Source: Selenomonas sp.
GTDB taxonomy: Bacteria; Bacillota_C; Negativicutes; Selenomonadales; Selenomonadaceae
Assembly: GCF_024699275.1 (NCBI RefSeq)
Contig: NZ_JAILPX010000032.1
Coordinates: forward strand, 1 to 22,131
DNA length: 22,131 nucleotides
Reading direction: 5' to 3'
Of the stretch, positions 1-8,218 are shown piece after piece. The position numbers and the translations under genes are program-made. Positions within the stretch are counted from its first letter, which is position 1, and every line of letters begins with the position of its first letter. The notes below the pieces were generated by a model. That model made no database searches. It saw only the letters and a list, made by a program, of their open reading frames with translations, and was not told where the DNA came from.

Positions 1-288
1 ATAGGTATTGCTGAAATTCTGGAAATACGGGATAAACTTCTTTGCCTTGTACTTGGGTACAATATGCGCCTTGTTGGCTTCCATCTGCTCGGTAATCGTC
101 ATTGACGCCGGCAAATTCTCATAGCCCGTGCCAATCTCCCCACAAAACGTACAGCCTGCCCCGCCATTGCCACAGGTGCCATCCCGATTTGGGCACGTAA
201 CGGGCAACGCAATCGGCAGCTTATAGACCTTCTCGCCGTAGCGATCTTTTAGATAATCGGAAAACGCCCGATATATTGTCTGTTCCAT
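1..288 (-). CDS. YhcC-type (TIGR01212-like) radical SAM protein, 3' part cut by window edge
   Basis: The first 96 codons run leftward off the window, starting at the ATG complementary to 286-288. The reverse complement of 296-300 reads GAAAG(G), a ribosome-binding site at normal distance. The protein begins MEQTIYRAFSDYLKDRYGEK and continues with TCPNRDGTCGNGGAGCTFCG, the cysteine-rich N-terminal signature of the YhcC/TIGR01212 branch of radical SAM enzymes, which bind a 4Fe-4S cluster and cleave S-adenosylmethionine. The substrate of this branch is not established. The gene lies about 40 bases downstream of the larger radical SAM gene on the same strand, with no terminator between them, so they are probably cotranscribed. 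The C-terminal two thirds lie outside the window. Confidence 0.85.
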   Translation of the reverse strand, partial: MEQTIYRAFSDYLKDRYGEKVYKLPIALPVTCPNRDGTCGNGGAGCTFCGEIGTGYENLPASMTITEQMEANKAHIVPKYKAKKFIPYFQNFSNTY

Positions 289-328
289 TTATAACCTTTC
301 CAATATCCTATATATTGTCTTATATACT

Positions 329-2140
329 TCATACACCATCTTGTGCAACAGCGTCAATTGCCAGTTCAATCCGCTGGCAAACCGGCTCATCTGCGGTATA
401 GTCAAACAACAGGGCAGTCTGTTGAGCTATCAGTTTTTGTCCTGTCAAATGTTTACTGGTCAACATCATATTATAGGCAAAGACTTCAATATGGTATTTC
501 TTATTGACATCCCGCCAGTTGGTGAACTCATAATCCGGCAGGTAGGCGCGCACGCGGCTCGGTGCCCCTTTCCAAAAATCAGCCGTAATCTCCTGATACT
601 GCAGGCGATTCCAGTTGAGATTCTCAGGGCGGATTTTGCCGCCATCGGAGAGCAGTGCATCATAGCGCAGCAGATTATCCAATAAATTTGCCGGCAAAGC
701 ATACGCCGCCAGTGCAAAATCCCGCAGATAGCCATAGAGATTCTTGGTGCTATGGCCAATTTTATGAAAGCCCTTTTCCTCCCACCAGTCAGTAAGCTTC
801 TGCCAAAAGGCAAAGGCATCCCCCTGCTCACATTCCTGAATCAGATAGTTTGCCGTCTTACGGCAGCGCCCCGCATTGTAATAGAGTTCAAAGACCTGCT
901 CAAAACTGTGGAACCAACGGATTTGCCCATAGCCTAAAACATCATTTTGCAATACCTCATAAGGTGCCATGGGCATATACTGATAATGGTAGGCGTCAAT
1001 CAGCTGCATCATCGTCGCGCCTTTAAGGAACTTCAAAAAGCCCAGCTGCAGCATATCCGTCTGCAAAGCATAAACATCATTGAAGGACTTGTGGAAGGAT
1101 TCCATGCCCTCCCCCGGCAGGCCGATAATCAAATCCACATGCAGGTGCATATTATGGAAGCCCATAATCTTTTGGATATGGTCAGCAATATCCTGCCAAT
1201 GATTTACGCGGGAAACAGCCTTCAGTGTCGCAGGATTGGTGGACTGGATGCCGATTTCGAGCTGGACACGCCCCTTGGGCAGCTGCGCGAGCACCTGCAT
1301 GACTTCTTCATCCAGATAATCAATGGCTACTTCAAAATGGAAGTTAGTGCGACATTCAGCAGGCAATTTCAGTAGATACTGCAAGATGGGCAGGAAGTGT
1401 GATTTTTTGGCATTAAATGTACGGTCAACAAATTTCACCTGCCGTACATCATGGGCAATAAAGAAATCCAGTTCCTTAAACACCCGCTCCAAGGGCAAAA
1501 AGCGCACGCCCGCCGTGGCACAGGAAAGACAATACGCACAGGAAAACGGACAGCCGCGGCTAGTTTCGTAGTAGAGAATCCGCTCCTTGATATCCGCCAT
1601 TTCCTCTGCGCGATAGGCAAAGGGAACCTTGCCCGCAAAATCAGCCACCGTCACATCCTGCCCCTCATTGATTTGACCAGTCAAACTGCGCCAGGCAATA
1701 CCGGGAATCGCTGACTGGTCAAGCTGACCGTTGACTTTTGACCGGTCAAAGGCGGACACCTGCAGCTGCTCTACCAATTGCGGCAAGGCAACCTCGCCTT
1801 CCCCACGGCATACATAATCCACCATGGGAAATTCCTGCATGAACTCGGCTACGCCATAGGAAACCTCCGGCCCGCCGCAGATAATGATGGTGTTTGGCAA
1901 GGCTGCAGGCAAAAGTTTCAGCAGGTTCTTGACCAGTTCGATATTCCATATATAACAGGAAATCCCGAGCATCTTAGGCTTAGCACTGTAGATTTCCCCG
2001 AGCATCGCAAGCAGCTGATGATTAATCGTCAGCTCCATGATTTCCGAGCCCGGCACTGCCTCGCGCAGATAGCGAACAGACAACGAGGTATGGGAATACT
2101 TGGCATTAACAGCCAGCCAGAGAATTTTATGTTCTTCCAT
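329..2140 (-). CDS. B12-binding domain / radical SAM protein with DUF4080-like C-terminus
   Basis: A 603-residue protein. Residues about 5-125 look like a cobalamin-binding Rossmann domain (GISCYIWN near 59-66, IIICGGPEVSYG near 85-96, CRGEGE near 111-116). The radical SAM core follows, with the cluster motif RGCPFSCAYC placing cysteines at 197, 201 and 204 (CxxxCxxC) and LIIGLPGEG downstream. The C-terminal ~200 residues, rich in Trp and Tyr, match the DUF4080 tail often seen in anaerobe enzymes of this type. The family is presumed to use B12 and SAM for methyl transfer or related radical chemistry; the substrate is unknown. AGGAG (reverse complement, near 2151-2155) lies 9 bases before the ATG. 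The YhcC-type gene follows directly. The stretch coding for residues about 131-156 contains three TGAC-centred palindromes. Confidence 0.88.
   Translation of the reverse strand: MEEHKILWLAVNAKYSHTSLSVRYLREAVPGSEIMELTINHQLLAMLGEIYSAKPKMLGISCYIWNIELVKNLLKLLPAALPNTIIICGGPEVSYGVAEFMQEFPMVDYVCRGEGEVALPQLVEQLQVSAFDRSKVNGQLDQSAIPGIAWRSLTGQINEGQDVTVADFAGKVPFAYRAEEMADIKERILYYETSRGCPFSCAYCLSCATAGVRFLPLERVFKELDFFIAHDVRQVKFVDRTFNAKKSHFLPILQYLLKLPAECRTNFHFEVAIDYLDEEVMQVLAQLPKGRVQLEIGIQSTNPATLKAVSRVNHWQDIADHIQKIMGFHNMHLHVDLIIGLPGEGMESFHKSFNDVYALQTDMLQLGFLKFLKGATMMQLIDAYHYQYMPMAPYEVLQNDVLGYGQIRWFHSFEQVFELYYNAGRCRKTANYLIQECEQGDAFAFWQKLTDWWEEKGFHKIGHSTKNLYGYLRDFALAAYALPANLLDNLLRYDALLSDGGKIRPENLNWNRLQYQEITADFWKGAPSRVRAYLPDYEFTNWRDVNKKYHIEVFAYNMMLTSKHLTGQKLIAQQTALLFDYTADEPVCQRIELAIDAVAQDGV
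1672..1750. repeat. Cluster of three TGACC-type palindromes inside the DUF4080 gene
   Basis: TTTGACCAGTCAAA (1672-1685), TGACTGGTCA (1712-1721) and TTTGACCGGTCAAA (1737-1750, a perfect 14-bp palindrome) lie within 79 bases. They encode the linker between the B12-binding and radical SAM parts (LTGQ and FDRSKVNGQLDQS). The linker has no obvious conserved motif, so the DNA pattern is not forced by the protein. It may be chance, a small repeat expansion or a protein-binding cluster. Confidence 0.4.
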
Positions 2141-2229
2141 TTACGAATCTCCTAAAATAAAGAAGCTGTGAAATTGCAGTTTGTCGGGAGTTCAGTTCGT
2201 GGTAAAGGTATCTTGGTCATACGTAGTCA

Positions 2230-2425
2230 GGGGCAACCGGGGAAGTAATTTTTCTGTTTGCCGCTAAACGACCCCTTCGTTAAATAGCGATATCCAGTTA
2301 CCTGCGCCGGGCAGGCCAACGGCGCTTCTTTCAGCGTATTTGCTTAGCCATGTTTTACAAGGGGCCGGCCTTCACTGCGTTCAGGCAGTCGCTCCCTACA
2401 GAAAAATCACTTCCCCGTTTGCCCC
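2230..2425 (-). repeat. Structured repeat element, copy 1 (putative RNA, minus sense)
   Basis: Outer arms 2230-2257 and 2398-2425 are inverted repeats matching at 26 of 28 positions. Read as minus-strand RNA, one difference becomes a G-U pair. Inside, 2368-2371 pairs with 2383-2386 around an 11-nt loop (GAACGCAGUGA in minus sense), 2270-2277 pairs with 2359-2366 over eight positions, and 2304-2325 forms a GCGCCG/CGGCGC hairpin with a 10-nt loop. The same four helices occur in copy 2 with different stem sequences. This compensatory variation favours a conserved RNA fold over a plain DNA palindrome. I cannot name the family; a non-autonomous mobile element is the main alternative. Confidence 0.7.
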
Positions 2426-2533
2426 AAGTTGTGGATTAGCCTATTGTCACGAACTCGTTGCTCCCGTAATAAGAACATCGATGTGCTTGTTGCTTGTCAC
2501 CGTGAAAGTGCCGTTTTATACGAACATTGCTTA

Positions 2534-2728
2534 GGGCGGAGGTGGTGATGCTTTTCGCTGTGGAACGACTGTCCGAACGCAGTGAGGACTGGCCCACAAA
2601 GGGTATAAACTAGATACTGGGCTGAACATACGCGCCGCTGGCTCGCCCGGCGCAGGCAGCTAAAAAGGCTCTTATGTTTGCTGGTGGGTCATTTCGTGGA
2701 ACAGCGAAAAGTATTACCACCTCCGCTC
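2534..2728 (+). repeat. Structured repeat element, copy 2 (putative RNA, plus sense)
   Basis: Outer arms 2534-2561 and 2701-2728 pair along their whole length as plus-sense RNA: 25 of 28 positions are Watson-Crick and the other three are G-U. Inside, GTCC (2571-2574) pairs with GGAC (2586-2589) around the loop GAACGCAGTGA (2575-2585), TGGCCCAC (2590-2597) pairs with GTGGGTCA (2684-2691) with one G-U, AACATA pairs with TATGTT further in, and 2632-2653 is the GCGCCG/CGGCGC hairpin. Loop and hairpin match copy 1, while the outer stem and the 4- and 8-bp helices differ in sequence and keep pairing. It points right, opposite to copy 1. Confidence 0.7.
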
Positions 2729-2769
2729 CTACTGAGCTGTAACACAAAAAGAAAGCTCGTAATAACATC

Positions 2770-2787
2770 TGCAAATTGCAATTTGCA
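2770..2787. repeat. 18-bp perfect palindrome
   Basis: TGCAAATTGCAATTTGCA is identical to its own reverse complement. It lies 41 bases after structured element 2 and 19 bases before the 23-bp hairpin, away from any visible promoter. It could be a binding site for a dimeric protein or part of a larger secondary structure, since the short pair TAACAT/ATGTTA flanks it loosely. No function can be assigned. Confidence 0.6.
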
Positions 2788-2806
2788 AAAAGTTCGTTGA
2801 TAATGT

Positions 2807-2860
2807 TACCAAGTCCCTCATCAGGTAGACCTAGAAATCTACCTGATGAGGGACTTGGTA
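2807..2860 (+). terminator. Long perfect hairpin, possible terminator
   Basis: Positions 2807-2829 and 2838-2860 are exact reverse complements (23 bp, no mismatch) around the 8-nt loop CCTAGAAA. TTTTA follows, so rightward termination of a transcript through structured element 2 is possible, but the T run is short for a terminator and the stem is unusually long and perfect. A recently inserted inverted repeat or the stem of a small RNA are alternatives. Confidence 0.5.
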
Positions 2861-3001
2861 TTTTATGTCAGCGTACCATATATGTCCGTATAAAAGGGCA
2901 GTCTTTTTTTGTCCATCCGTGAGCAGGATTTTTTGCCAGACTGTGCGAAATAGGAAAAAGAAGGATGAAAAAAAATCATGCAGGAGAAAGGTGGAATCGG
3001 T

Positions 3002-3448
3002 GTGAAAAAGAAATTTGTGCCCCTGCTGGCTGGCCTTATGACTATGGCTTCAGCTGTATGTTATGCCACGGTCCCTACGGATGCAGTGGCAATTTCAGGG
3101 GTGGCTCCGGGAGATTCGCTCGAGTCAGCTAAGGCAAAATTGGGAATGCCAAGTCAGGTGGGGGATAAGTTCCATTTCCCCAACGGGATTATTGTGGAGG
3201 TCTTTGACCATAATCCCAACAAGGTGGAGGAGATTACGGCCAAGACTTCCCAAGCGGGTATTACTCCTGGCGGGCTTAAGGTGGGCATGGAAGAGGCTGT
3301 CATCATCCGCACCTATGGGAACCCGGATAAACTGGATAAGGACAGGGATGAGACGGAATACACCTACTATAGTGCGGATAACATGATGGAAATGGAATTC
3401 AAGGTGGTGAAGGGTACCATCGTGAAGATAAAGTGTGAGTATCGCTAA
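3002..3448 (+). CDS. Small secreted protein with two BamE/SmpA-like repeats
   Basis: The preferred start is GTG 3002, with AAAGGTGG five bases upstream. An in-frame ATG at 2978 would add eight residues before the signal peptide. The N-terminus VKKKFVPLLAGLMTMASAVCYA is a Sec signal peptide likely cut after CYA; no lipobox is clear. The mature part (~127 residues) contains two similar halves, GVAPGDSLESAKAKLGMPSQ and PGGLKVGMEEAVIIRTYGNP, each followed by beta-rich sequence. This 'G.. .. .v...lG.P' pattern resembles the small SmpA/OmlA (BamE-like) fold, also found in Firmicute secreted proteins. Function is unknown; a protein-binding role at the cell envelope is an inference. It stands alone and is followed by its own terminator. 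Confidence 0.75.
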   Translation: MKKKFVPLLAGLMTMASAVCYATVPTDAVAISGVAPGDSLESAKAKLGMPSQVGDKFHFPNGIIVEVFDHNPNKVEEITAKTSQAGITPGGLKVGMEEAVIIRTYGNPDKLDKDRDETEYTYYSADNMMEMEFKVVKGTIVKIKCEYR

Positions 3449-3459
3449 AAAGATAGCAA

Positions 3460-3493
3460 GCCCCGGAGACAAGAAATTGTCCCTGGGGCTTTT
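3460..3493 (+). terminator. Rho-independent terminator
   Basis: Arms 3460-3472 and 3477-3489 pair over 13 positions (GCCCC/GGGGC base, one G-T wobble, one mismatch) around a GAAA tetraloop, followed by TTTT. It ends the transcript of the small secreted protein and isolates it from enolase. Confidence 0.85.
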
Positions 3494-3523
3494 GTCATAT
3501 TGTTATTCCTGCAAAAAATAAAT

Positions 3524-3542
3524 GATAATGACTTGCATTATC
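3524..3542. promoter_or_regulatory. Fur-box-like operator
   Basis: GATAATGACTTGCATTATC matches the classical 19-bp Fur box GATAATGATAATCATTATC at 15 of 19 positions, with all differences in the centre. It sits in a larger perfect inverted repeat (15-bp arms 3516-3530 and 3536-3550, 5-nt spacer). It overlaps the -35 of the enolase promoter, a repressing position. A related metalloregulator (Zur, PerR) cannot be excluded by sequence. Confidence 0.65.
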
Positions 3543-3561
3543 ATTTATTTGCCGCTATAAT
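3533..3561 (+). promoter_or_regulatory. Sigma-70-type promoter of eno
   Basis: TTGCAT (3533-3538) and a perfect TATAAT (3556-3561) are separated by 17 bp. Transcription would begin near 3568, about 25 bases before the enolase ATG. The -35 lies inside the Fur-like palindrome. Confidence 0.75.
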
Positions 3562-3589
3562 AGGAGCAGACCAAGATAGGGAGGTATAG

Positions 3590-5870
<2,281 letters not shown>

Positions 5871-5910
5871 GATTTATTATCTCCTTTATGGTAAAATGCT
5901 TTCTTTTATA

Positions 5911-5939
5911 ACGATAACCATAAGCTGCAGTTTTGTCAA
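5911..5939 (-). promoter_or_regulatory. bioB promoter
   Basis: On the minus strand TTGACA (complement of 5934-5939) and TATCGT (complement of 5911-5916) are 17 bp apart. The -35 lies inside one half-site of the BirA-type operator, the same arrangement as at bioY. Confidence 0.65.
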
Positions 5940-5964
5940 CATAAAATAATAAGATGGTTTACCA
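5933..5964. promoter_or_regulatory. BirA-type biotin operator upstream of bioB
   Basis: TTGTCAACA (5933-5941), 14 bp, GGTTTACCA (5956-5964). Against the known Firmicute BirA consensus TTGTAAACC-N14/15-GGTTTACAA the half-sites match 7/9 and 8/9. Biotin-protein ligase BirA loaded with biotinyl-AMP would repress bioB here. The birA gene itself is not in the window. Confidence 0.75.
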
Positions 5965-6049
5965 TATTGTTGTTTGAAGGCTGAATGTGGGATTGATTTT
6001 AAATTTACCCAAATATAAAGACAAAACTATAGGATTTGGTGTATATTTC

Positions 6050-6078
6050 TTGACATAAAGTCTATTAAATGGTAACTT
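6050..6078 (+). promoter_or_regulatory. trpE promoter
   Basis: TTGACA (6050-6055), 17 bp, TAACTT (6073-6078) preceded by TGG, an extended -10. Transcription would start near 6084-6086. The open frame's first ATG (6069) then lies inside the promoter, which supports GTG 6114 as the real trpE start. Confidence 0.5.
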
Positions 6079-6100
6079 TTTGTAAGAGATTGTTACAAAA
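6078..6100. promoter_or_regulatory. Palindrome at the trpE transcription start
   Basis: TTTTGTAA (6078-6085), 7 bp, TTACAAAA (6093-6100): perfect 8-bp arms spanning the predicted start of transcription. It ends about eight bases before the AAGGGGG ribosome-binding site, so it may be an operator or a leader hairpin. No regulator can be named. Confidence 0.45.
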
Positions 6101-6113
6101 GGGGGCATTTTGT

Positions 6114-7574
6114 GTGAATTTTTTTCCGGAATATGCGAAAATCGAAAAATTATCCGCTGACTATGATATTGCGCCAGTCAGTTGTGAGATATTGGCTGAT
6201 TTCATCACGCCAATGGAAGCACTGCGAATCCTGAAGAATACCAGTGACCATTGTTATCTGTTGGAATCGGCTCAGGCCAGTGATAAATGGGGACGTTATA
6301 CCTTTCTGGGCTTCGAGCCCCGGATGGAAATCACCTGTTTGAATGGGACATTCAAGGCGGGGGAAAAGACCATTACTGGTGCAGATCCTGCTGGGGAAAT
6401 CCGCAAGATCCTATCCGGTTACCGCAGTCCTAGAATTGCGGAATTGCCTCCCTTTACCGGCGGTCTGGTCGGGTATTTCGCCTATGATTTTATCGGTTAT
6501 AGCGAGCCTAAAGCCAAGGTGGCTGTGGAAGACACGGAAAATTTCCGGGATGTGGATTTGATGCTCTTTGATAAGGTCATTGCCTTTGACCATGTACGGC
6601 AAAAAATCGTGTTGATGGTGAACATGAAACTGCAGGACGGGCAGGTAGGGTATCAAGGGGCTGTGGCGGAACTGCGCCGCATGGTGAATCTCCTGCGCAA
6701 GGGCAGGAAAAAGGAAGATGAGAACGGCAAGCTGCTGGGGGAAGTGGAGCCGCTTTTCTCGAAGCAGGCTTTTTGTGCCATGGTGGAGAAGGCCAAGCAT
6801 CATATTCATGAAGGGGATATTTTCCAGATTGTGCTGTCCAATCGTCTGGCGGCCCCCTTTCAGGGCAGCCTCTTGAACACCTATCGGGTGCTGCGTACCA
6901 TCAATCCATCCCCCTATATGTTCTATTTCTCCGGCTTGGACGTGGAAGTGGCCGGGGCGTCCCCGGAGACCTTGGTGAAGCTGGAGGATGGTATTCTCCA
7001 TACCTTTCCGCTGGCGGGAACCCGTCCCCGGGGCAAAACGGCAGCGGAGGATATGGAATTGGAACAGGAGCTTTTAGCGGACGAAAAGGAACTGGCAGAA
7101 CACAATATGCTGGTGGATTTAGGCCGTAACGATCTGGGGAAAATCAGTGCCTTTGGCACCGTGAACGTGGAAAAACTACATTCCATTGAGCGCTTTTCCC
7201 ATGTGATGCATATCGGTTCCACGGTGCAGGGGCAAATCCGCAAGGATAAGGATGCACTGGATGCCATTGCGGCAGTGCTGCCGGCAGGAACACTTTCCGG
7301 AGCGCCTAAGATCCGGGCTTGTCAGTTGATTGGCGAGTTGGAGGGCAATAAGCGGGGCATCTATGGTGGCGCCATCGGCTATATTGATTTTACTGGCAAC
7401 ATGGATACCTGCATTGCCATCCGGATTGCCTATAAAAAGAATGGTCAGGTCTTTGTCCGCAGTGGTGCCGGGATTGTGGCGGACTCCAACCCAGAAAAGG
7501 AATATCAGGAATGTATCAATAAGGCCAAGGCTGTGGTGCGTTCTTTGGAATATGCGGAGGATGATGACTTATGA
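6114..7574 (+). CDS. trpE: Anthranilate synthase component I
   Basis: TrpE converts chorismate to anthranilate with ammonia supplied by TrpG, the first step of tryptophan synthesis. I choose GTG 6114 (487 residues), preceded by AAAGGGGG; the frame is open back to ATG 6069, but that ATG lies in the predicted promoter. LLES (about residues 49-52) is the tryptophan-binding motif of feedback-inhibited TrpE. PAGTLSGAPKIRA (about 390-402) and MDTCIAIR favour TrpE over PabB, which usually has PGGSITGAPK. FPLAGTRPRG and SPETLVKLEDG are chorismate-enzyme core motifs. The stop overlaps the trpG start by four bases (ATGA). A dual role in folate synthesis as PabB cannot be ruled out, since no other trp gene follows. 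Confidence 0.9.
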   Translation: MNFFPEYAKIEKLSADYDIAPVSCEILADFITPMEALRILKNTSDHCYLLESAQASDKWGRYTFLGFEPRMEITCLNGTFKAGEKTITGADPAGEIRKILSGYRSPRIAELPPFTGGLVGYFAYDFIGYSEPKAKVAVEDTENFRDVDLMLFDKVIAFDHVRQKIVLMVNMKLQDGQVGYQGAVAELRRMVNLLRKGRKKEDENGKLLGEVEPLFSKQAFCAMVEKAKHHIHEGDIFQIVLSNRLAAPFQGSLLNTYRVLRTINPSPYMFYFSGLDVEVAGASPETLVKLEDGILHTFPLAGTRPRGKTAAEDMELEQELLADEKELAEHNMLVDLGRNDLGKISAFGTVNVEKLHSIERFSHVMHIGSTVQGQIRKDKDALDAIAAVLPAGTLSGAPKIRACQLIGELEGNKRGIYGGAIGYIDFTGNMDTCIAIRIAYKKNGQVFVRSGAGIVADSNPEKEYQECINKAKAVVRSLEYAEDDDL

Positions 7575-8140
7575 TTTTGCTGGTGGATAATTACGATAGC
7601 TTTTCCTACAATCTATATCAGCTGATTGGCAGCATCAATCCGGATATCCGCGTCATCCGCAATGATGAACTGACGGTGGCGGAGATTGATGCTCTGAAGC
7701 CGGAGCGCATCATCCTGTCCCCAGGACCGGGCCGGCCAGAGGATGCGGGCAATATCATGGAGATTGCCAAAACCTTGGGACAGAATATTCCCCTGCTGGG
7801 GGTCTGCCTGGGGCATCAGGCCATCTGTGCGGCCTTCGGTGGTGCGGTGACCTATGCCAAAGAATTGATGCATGGCAAGCAGTCGACCATTCATTTTGAT
7901 GAAACTTGTCTGCTGTTCCGGGATTGTCCCCAGGATATGCCGGTGGCCCGTTATCATTCGTTGTCTGCTGACCCGGAGAAGATGCCGAAATGTCTAAATG
8001 TTACCGCCAGAACAGCAGATGGAGAAATCATGGCGGTGCAGCATCGGGACTATCCCATTTATGGGGTGCAGTTTCATCCGGAATCCATTATGACGCCCAA
8101 TGGGAAAACCATGCTCAATAATTTTTTGCATTTTGACTGA
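7571..8140 (+). CDS. trpG: Anthranilate synthase component II, glutamine amidotransferase
   Basis: A class I glutamine amidotransferase of 189 residues that hydrolyses glutamine and channels ammonia to TrpE. It opens with MILLVDNYDSFSYNL. The catalytic triad is visible as C79 in LGVCLGHQ, with H169 and E171 in GVQFHPESI. SPGPGRPEDAG near 50-60 forms the oxyanion region. The start overlaps trpE by four bases, implying translational coupling. Such subunits often serve both anthranilate and aminodeoxychorismate synthases, so pabA is an equally valid label. The next gene, cobO, follows after 78 bases. Confidence 0.9.
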   Translation: MILLVDNYDSFSYNLYQLIGSINPDIRVIRNDELTVAEIDALKPERIILSPGPGRPEDAGNIMEIAKTLGQNIPLLGVCLGHQAICAAFGGAVTYAKELMHGKQSTIHFDETCLLFRDCPQDMPVARYHSLSADPEKMPKCLNVTARTADGEIMAVQHRDYPIYGVQFHPESIMTPNGKTMLNNFLHFD

Positions 8141-8218
8141 TGGACAGGATATTGCACTGCTGACCGGTTATGCGGGAACTTTATCAGGCAGCAGAGTGCG
8201 GATAAGGAGGGCGGCTTA

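Larger units (their letters stand above)
2141..3001. other. Gene-poor intergenic region with stacked inverted repeats
   Basis: There are 860 bases between the start of the radical SAM gene and the small secreted protein. I see no credible coding sequence: the only ORF over 60 codons (2340-2534) has no ribosome-binding site and runs across the repeat elements. The contents in order are the 5' leader of the minus-strand gene (2141-2229), structured element 1 (2230-2425), a 108-base spacer with nothing recognised, structured element 2 (2534-2728), an 18-bp palindrome (2770-2787), a 23-bp perfect hairpin (2807-2860) and the leader of the next gene. Confidence 0.75.

Noticed and set aside
2340..2534. 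64-codon plus-strand ORF
   Set aside because: It has no ribosome-binding site, spans half of structured element 1, the spacer and the edge of element 2, and its composition is not protein-like.
2230..2860. CRISPR array or insertion sequence
   Set aside because: There is no regular short repeat and spacer pattern, and no transposase reading frame; only two diverged elements in opposite orientation.
6056..6113. Tryptophan leader peptide or T-box before trpE
   Set aside because: No Trp codons in a short ORF, no T-box core sequence and no terminator/antiterminator pair.
8141..8218. Cobalamin riboswitch before cobO
   Set aside because: The 78-base gap is too short for the cobalamin aptamer and lacks a B12-box-like motif.
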